NCBI GenBank assembly: GCA_015066345.1
Contig: SVOQ01000001.1
Span: forward strand, 62,001-126,000
Source of the DNA: Oscillospiraceae bacterium
GTDB taxonomy: Bacteria; Bacillota; Clostridia; Oscillospirales; Acutalibacteraceae
Direction of reading: 5' to 3'
Length of the DNA: 64,000 nucleotides
Program-made: the position numbers and the translations under genes
Part shown: one piece after another, positions 60,765-64,000 of the stretch
Numbering within the stretch: the first letter of the stretch is position 1
Layout: every line of letters begins with the position of its first letter
Notes under the pieces: generated by a model
The model's input: only the letters and a program-made list of their open reading frames with translations
Told to the model about the DNA's origin: nothing
Databases searched by the model: none

Positions 60765-60858
60765 AAATGCAAAATGCAAAATTAAGGGGCAAGCCGATTT
60801 TAAAATGCCGACCGCAGGTCCCGATAATTACGCATTAAGCATTACGAATTACGCATTA
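60765..60858. repeat. A/T-rich inverted element with repeated GCATTA/TGCAAA units
   Basis: Between deoC and the sialidase gene, the left side has two ATGCAAAAT-type units (60767-60786) and the right side has three or four ATTACGCATTA/GCATTACG units (60826-60858). The two sides are roughly inverted around a GC-richer core. It resembles the miniature dispersed repeats of gut Clostridia, but copies elsewhere cannot be checked here. Confidence 0.5.
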
Positions 60859-60875
60859 TTTAAAGGAGATTTAAT

Positions 60876-61859
60876 GTGAAAATAAAAAGCAGCCTTAAAG
60901 AATTTATTTATCCCCCAAAGACCGTAACGAATTCCTGTCACGCATCCACCGTGTTACCTTTAGGTGACGGTAAGGTGATGGCGGCTTGGTTTGGCGGTAG
61001 TGCTGAGGGCAATGATGATGTTAAAATATGGGTGAGTATAAGAGATAATGAGAAATGGGCGGAGCCTTACAGTATTGCAGTTGACGGCGAGGCACTTCCC
61101 CATTGGAATCCCGTTTTATTTAAAAGAGAAAACGGAGAAATTATACTTTACTTTAAATACGGCAAACCCATTCCCAATTGGGTTACATATTACTGTATTT
61201 CAAAAGACGGCGGGAAGAGTTTCTCAAAACCTCGGGTGCTTGTGCCCGGTGATACTGACGGCGGAAGAGGACCCGTTAAAAATAAGGCTATCCGCCTTAA
61301 AAACGGTGTGGTAGTCGCTCCCGCGTCAAAGGAAACCATAACAAGAAACTGGAAATGCTTTGTGGATATTTCCTACGATGACGGACTTACCTTTGAACAT
61401 TCAAACTTCGTCTTAAGACCTAAAAAGAATCTTAAAAAAGTAGGTATGATTCAGCCTACCCTCTGGGAGGACGACAATGGCGGACTTCATATGCTCATAA
61501 GAACCGACGAGGGTCACATTTATAGAAGTGACAGTAAAAATGGCGGTAAAACCTGGTGCAAGGGTTACGAAACCGAGATGCTCAACCCCAATAGCGGTAT
61601 AGACCTTGACCGCCACGAAAATGGTAATGTGTACCTTGTAATGAATCCCACAACGGGTAAATGGGGCGACCGAGCACCCCTTGTGCTTCTCGAATCCACC
61701 GATAACGGTGAAACATTCGAAGAAATTTTCAAATGCGAAAGCACAACCGGTGATCACGAATTCTCTTACCCCGCAATTGTTGCCGACGGTAACACCTTAC
61801 ATATAACCTTCACACACGAGCGTGAGGGAATAGTTTATGAAAGAATAGAACTTGAATGA
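60876..61859 (+). CDS. Sialidase-like protein with Asp-box (BNR) repeats
   Basis: A 327-residue six-bladed beta-propeller of the exo-alpha-sialidase (GH33-like) superfamily. Asp boxes S-x-D-x-G-x-x-[FW] are visible: SKDGGKSFS, SYDDGLTFE, SKNGGKTWC and STDNGETFE. An arginine-triad candidate and FGGSAEGNDDVKIW at the N-terminus fit. It has no signal peptide, so it would be cytoplasmic and act on imported sugars. GTG at 60876 follows AAAGGAG at 60862-60868; the ATG at 60874 leads directly to a stop. The exact substrate is unsure. Confidence 0.78.
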   Translation: MKIKSSLKEFIYPPKTVTNSCHASTVLPLGDGKVMAAWFGGSAEGNDDVKIWVSIRDNEKWAEPYSIAVDGEALPHWNPVLFKRENGEIILYFKYGKPIPNWVTYYCISKDGGKSFSKPRVLVPGDTDGGRGPVKNKAIRLKNGVVVAPASKETITRNWKCFVDISYDDGLTFEHSNFVLRPKKNLKKVGMIQPTLWEDDNGGLHMLIRTDEGHIYRSDSKNGGKTWCKGYETEMLNPNSGIDLDRHENGNVYLVMNPTTGKWGDRAPLVLLESTDNGETFEEIFKCESTTGDHEFSYPAIVADGNTLHITFTHEREGIVYERIELE

Positions 61860-61860
61860 T

Positions 61861-61893
61861 AAAAACAACCGCACCTGAGTGCGGTTGTTTTTC
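61861..61893 (+). terminator. Terminator after the sialidase-like gene
   Basis: A 13-bp stem (61861-61873 with 61878-61890), CTGA loop, and a T-rich 3' arm, two bases after the stop. Confidence 0.85.
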
Positions 61894-61916
61894 AAATTAG
61901 GAATTAGGAGTGAGGA

Positions 61917-62024
61917 GTTTCGGGGCACTTCGTGCCGATTATAAATAAAGTAGTTGTAACGCGAAGCCTCGCCTTCCTGCTTCAGGAGGAGGGGGGACCA
62001 TCGCTCGCGATGGTGGGAGGTCCT
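61917..62024 (+). repeat. Left copy of a ~108-bp inverted repeat
   Basis: The segment matches the reverse complement of 63380-63485. The first 22 bases (through CGTGCCGAT), an 11-base block, a 31-base block containing TCAGGAGGAGGGGGGACC, and the last 18 bases are essentially identical, with an unlike ~23-base spacer. Inside are three hairpins: 61921-61937, about 61975-61988, and 61998-62015. Confidence 0.85.
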
Positions 62025-62090
62025 CTTACCGTTATTCTTTGCCTGGATAGAACAATAAGCCACCGTAGGGTTTAGGCTTGCCTAACCTCA

Positions 62091-62981
62091 CTAATTGATG
62101 ATTTTCATGGTTTTAACCGTATGAGAATGCATATAGTATTCTATTTCATATTTAGTACCTATAAAATTACCGTATCCCATATAGCCGGGTCTTTGGTTTA
62201 AATCTCCTAAACCAAGAATTTCGGTTGAATTAAAAAGTAATGCTTTTTTCTTTCCGTCTTCGTTTTGTACTCTTAATAAAAAATCTTGATTAACAGAATT
62301 TTTAAGTCGTCTTTTAACAGGAATACCAATTGCAGTTACAGTTTCTACAATTGTTTCTTGAGTATCGGTTCGGGGATTAGAATGTTTGGCTAATGAATTA
62401 CGTAGAAACGGAAACCAAATAGAAGTTAATGTAGCAGATAATGGTTTGTTGTCTGCATTGTTCTTGTCAATTTTGTGAGTTTTTTTCTGTCTTTTTGTAC
62501 TTTCAGTATAGTCGCAAATAGGCTCTATACTGTATAAACACTTGGTTTTTTTGTAGTAAGTAACTTTGTATTTGAGGCAATTTGTTAATTCATCATACAT
62601 CAAATCTTTTCTGTATAACCAATAACACGCCTTTTTTCCCTCGGGTTTTTCTGAACAAAAAAAGAACTTGTAAGCTCCGTTGAAGTTGTCTACACAAATG
62701 CTATATGATTGATGCTTCAGATATAATATTTTAGTTTCTTTGTGTTGTGTTTTATAATCTTTGCAAACTCTGAAAAACTTTCGACAATAGAAACCATACA
62801 ATATAATAGCTGGAGGTAACGATATTGATGTTAACAAAGATTTAACCGTTGTTCTGTCAGTATCACCAATTGAAATCTTATAAATATCACATATAAACAA
62901 AATCACACCAAGCAACAAACAGAATCCATAAAGCAATATGAACGGTTTATGTTCTTTAATATAAAATTTTAAAGATTCCAT
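62091..62981 (-). CDS. Unrecognised membrane protein between inverted repeats
   Basis: A 296-residue protein with two N-terminal membrane helices (about 17-35 and 48-66) and a long basic, cytoplasmic-type remainder with no recognisable domain (contains CDYTESTKRQKKTHKID and PGYMGYGNFIGTKYE). ATG at 62981 follows AGGTGAG; a GTG at 62990 is also in frame. It is flanked on both sides by the 106-108 bp inverted repeats. Codon use is AT-rich and atypical. I do not know its function. Confidence 0.6.
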   Translation of the reverse strand: MESLKFYIKEHKPFILLYGFCLLLGVILFICDIYKISIGDTDRTTVKSLLTSISLPPAIILYGFYCRKFFRVCKDYKTQHKETKILYLKHQSYSICVDNFNGAYKFFFCSEKPEGKKACYWLYRKDLMYDELTNCLKYKVTYYKKTKCLYSIEPICDYTESTKRQKKTHKIDKNNADNKPLSATLTSIWFPFLRNSLAKHSNPRTDTQETIVETVTAIGIPVKRRLKNSVNQDFLLRVQNEDGKKKALLFNSTEILGLGDLNQRPGYMGYGNFIGTKYEIEYYMHSHTVKTMKIIN

Positions 62982-63501
62982 TATACTCACCTCGAAAACT
63001 GCGTTGGTTAATGTTTGATCATCGGTGCTTTTAATAAAAAATATAGTTCTTCAAAAATGATACTATTTTTTCAAAGAATATTCAATTGTTTTAAATAAAA
63101 ATGTTTTGCAGACTATATCATTAAAATGCTGTTCTATATAATTGAAAAAAGAGAAAGAGAACTACCCACCACCAAAAGAAAAGAGTTTGTTGCTCGCTTG
63201 AAACATTTATTTATAGCATAAAGTAATGTTAAGTCCTCTTGAGGTGCCCAAAATCGTTGGTCGCTCCTGCTCGTCGCTAACGATTTTGACCGCTACGCCA
63301 ACTCACACTCCCTGCCCCGTCCACAGGACGCGGTCGTGTTCCTTGCCCCATCCCTTTTTGATATATAAAATGGGAAGATAGGACCTCCCACCATCGCAAG
63401 CGATGGTCCCCCCTCCTCCTGAAGCAGGAGGGCGAGGCTTTGCATTGCTTTTACTTAATTATCATCGGCACGAAGTGCCCCGAAATTTTGTTTTTTCCTT
63501 T
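62982..63501. other. Intergenic region with structured GC-rich segments and the right inverted repeat
   Basis: About 520 bases. The first 200 are AT-rich with no feature. At 63235-63365 there is a GC-richer segment with a CCTC-TT-GAGG dyad (63235-63244), a 9-bp hairpin stem (63250-63258 with 63279-63287) and a GTCC-ACA-GGAC dyad. The right copy of the repeat follows at 63380-63485. No ORF or tRNA was found. Confidence 0.55.
63380..63485 (-). repeat. Right copy of the ~108-bp inverted repeat
   Basis: 106 bp, reverse complement of 61917-62024 with only a few substitutions in the conserved blocks and an unlike spacer. Its arms include a 7-bp stem CCTCCTG/CAGGAGG and an 8-bp ACCATCGC/GCGATGGT stem. 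Confidence 0.85.
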
Positions 63502-64000
63502 TTAAAGTGTTTCAATTACTTTCTTAACTGCATTAAGGAAAATTTCAAGACCTTTTATGAGGGTTTCGTCGTCTGCTAAAAGGCAGGGCATAAGTTTAAC
63601 AACGTCGTTGTTTCTACCTGCACGTTCAACAATAAGGCCGTTTTCAAAGCATTCTTTTACTATTGCCTTTGAAACCACGTCGGGTTTAACCTTGTTACAG
63701 TCAACACCCCACATAAAGCCGATACCTCTTACGTCAAAGCCTTTATTAAGTTCGGAGACTTTATCGAGATATTCTTTGATTATTGCACTCTGACGTTGAA
63801 CTTTCTCTTCAACTCTTTGGTCAAGCATAATCTGAAGACCCGCTTTTGCGGCAACCATTGAAAGCTGACTTCCGCGGAAAGTACCGTTGTGTTCGCCGGG
63901 TTTCCATACGTCAAGTTCGGGTTTGAAAAGAACGAGGGCAAAGGGCATACCGTAACCGCCGATGGACTTTGAAAGAGTAACAATATCAGGAGTAATTCCC
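63502..64000 (-). CDS. ectB: EctB-like diaminobutyrate aminotransferase, C-terminal part (5' end outside window)
   Basis: C-terminal ~165 residues of a class III PLP aminotransferase, running off the right edge. The PLP lysine is in VTLSKSIGGYGMP at the window edge, followed by WKPGEHNGTFRGSQLSMV and VRGIGFMWGVD. This matches EctB, which converts aspartate semialdehyde to 2,4-diaminobutyrate in ectoine synthesis; a siderophore or antibiotic diaminobutyrate enzyme is possible. No ectC is present downstream, where the repeat begins. Confidence 0.75.
   Translation of the reverse strand, partial: GITPDIVTLSKSIGGYGMPFALVLFKPELDVWKPGEHNGTFRGSQLSMVAAKAGLQIMLDQRVEEKVQRQSAIIKEYLDKVSELNKGFDVRGIGFMWGVDCNKVKPDVVSKAIVKECFENGLIVERAGRNNDVVKLMPCLLADDETLIKGLEIFLNAVKKVIETL

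Noticed and set aside
61797-62063. 88-codon minus-strand frame over the left inverted repeat
   Set aside because: It spans a terminator and the repeat, with no ribosome site or motif.
1-64000. CRISPR arrays, tRNA or rRNA genes, insertion sequences or transposase genes
   Set aside because: I saw no regularly spaced direct repeats, T-loop sequences in a cloverleaf context, ribosomal RNA segments, or transposase-type proteins. Scanning was by eye, so a short tRNA could still be missed.

Overview
The window is about 64 kb of a Bacillota chromosome, most probably from an anaerobic, gut-type member of the class Clostridia (Oscillospirales or a relative). The grounds are the infB-rbfA-nrnA-truB-ribF order, a mecA adaptor gene, a class III (oxygen-sensitive) ribonucleotide reductase with its radical-SAM activase, a dockerin-like secreted protein, many carbohydrate-active enzymes, Gram-positive promoters and ribosome sites, and AT-rich gaps. 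The genus cannot be fixed from the sequence alone.

Layout. 1-4216 holds translation and housekeeping genes (infB 3' end, rbfA, nrnA, truB, ribF, rpe), with mecA convergent at 4205-4753. 4851-10740 holds a TIM-barrel isomerase, maf, a sugar/cation symporter and the proline operon proB-proA-proC. 10782-13862 is a very large glycoside hydrolase on the minus strand. 13960-21350 is an accessory operon of eleven small genes (two zinc metallopeptidase-like proteins, one of them fused to an acetyltransferase; three stand-alone GNAT acetyltransferases; a TIM-barrel protein; a Nudix hydrolase; two P-loop kinases; a hypoxanthine/uracil-DNA glycosylase-like protein; a methyltransferase). It lies behind a consensus promoter, an 18-codon leader ORF and a terminator hairpin, an arrangement typical of transcription attenuation. 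21400-24336 holds an AIPR-family anti-phage protein with an apparent nuclease domain and a C-terminal S1 domain, divergent from a cysteine-rich LytTR regulator.

24483-32883 holds a GH3 glucosidase, an envelope-type group (zinc-ribbon membrane protein, condensation-fold acyltransferase, polysaccharide deacetylase), lexA with its operator, and a HelD-like helicase. 32951-35496 is a compact candidate restriction-modification unit, an EcoRI-type adenine methylase followed by a DUF262-HNH nuclease, with a structured, attenuator-like leader. 36017-47117 holds a DUF4091 protein and a transporter (minus strand), a radical SAM/SPASM-like enzyme, malQ, a HAD phosphatase, the dockerin-like protein, glpK and rmuC. 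47241-49118 encodes two secreted proteins sharing CxxCG motifs. 49282-54440 is the anaerobic nucleotide-reduction locus: nrdG, a sirtuin, NrdR-like boxes, nrdD with a fused glutaredoxin-like domain, and trxB. 54523-61859 holds a phosphodiester glycosidase, a PHP phosphoesterase, argS, a DUF1934 protein, ddl, deoC and a sialidase-like protein. 61917-63485 is a pair of inverted 106-108 bp repeats around an unrecognised membrane-protein gene. The window ends inside an ectB-like aminotransferase.

Together the genes describe a saccharolytic anaerobe (GH3, GH106-like, DUF4091, sialidase, malQ, glpK, two symporters) carrying three accessory segments that look acquired: 13.96-21.35 kb, 21.4-24.3 kb and 32.95-35.98 kb. 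In these, proline is often CCT/CCA/CCG, whereas the flanking core genes use mostly CCC. Everything here was read by eye. Family calls rest on visible motifs, and no database or folding program was run.
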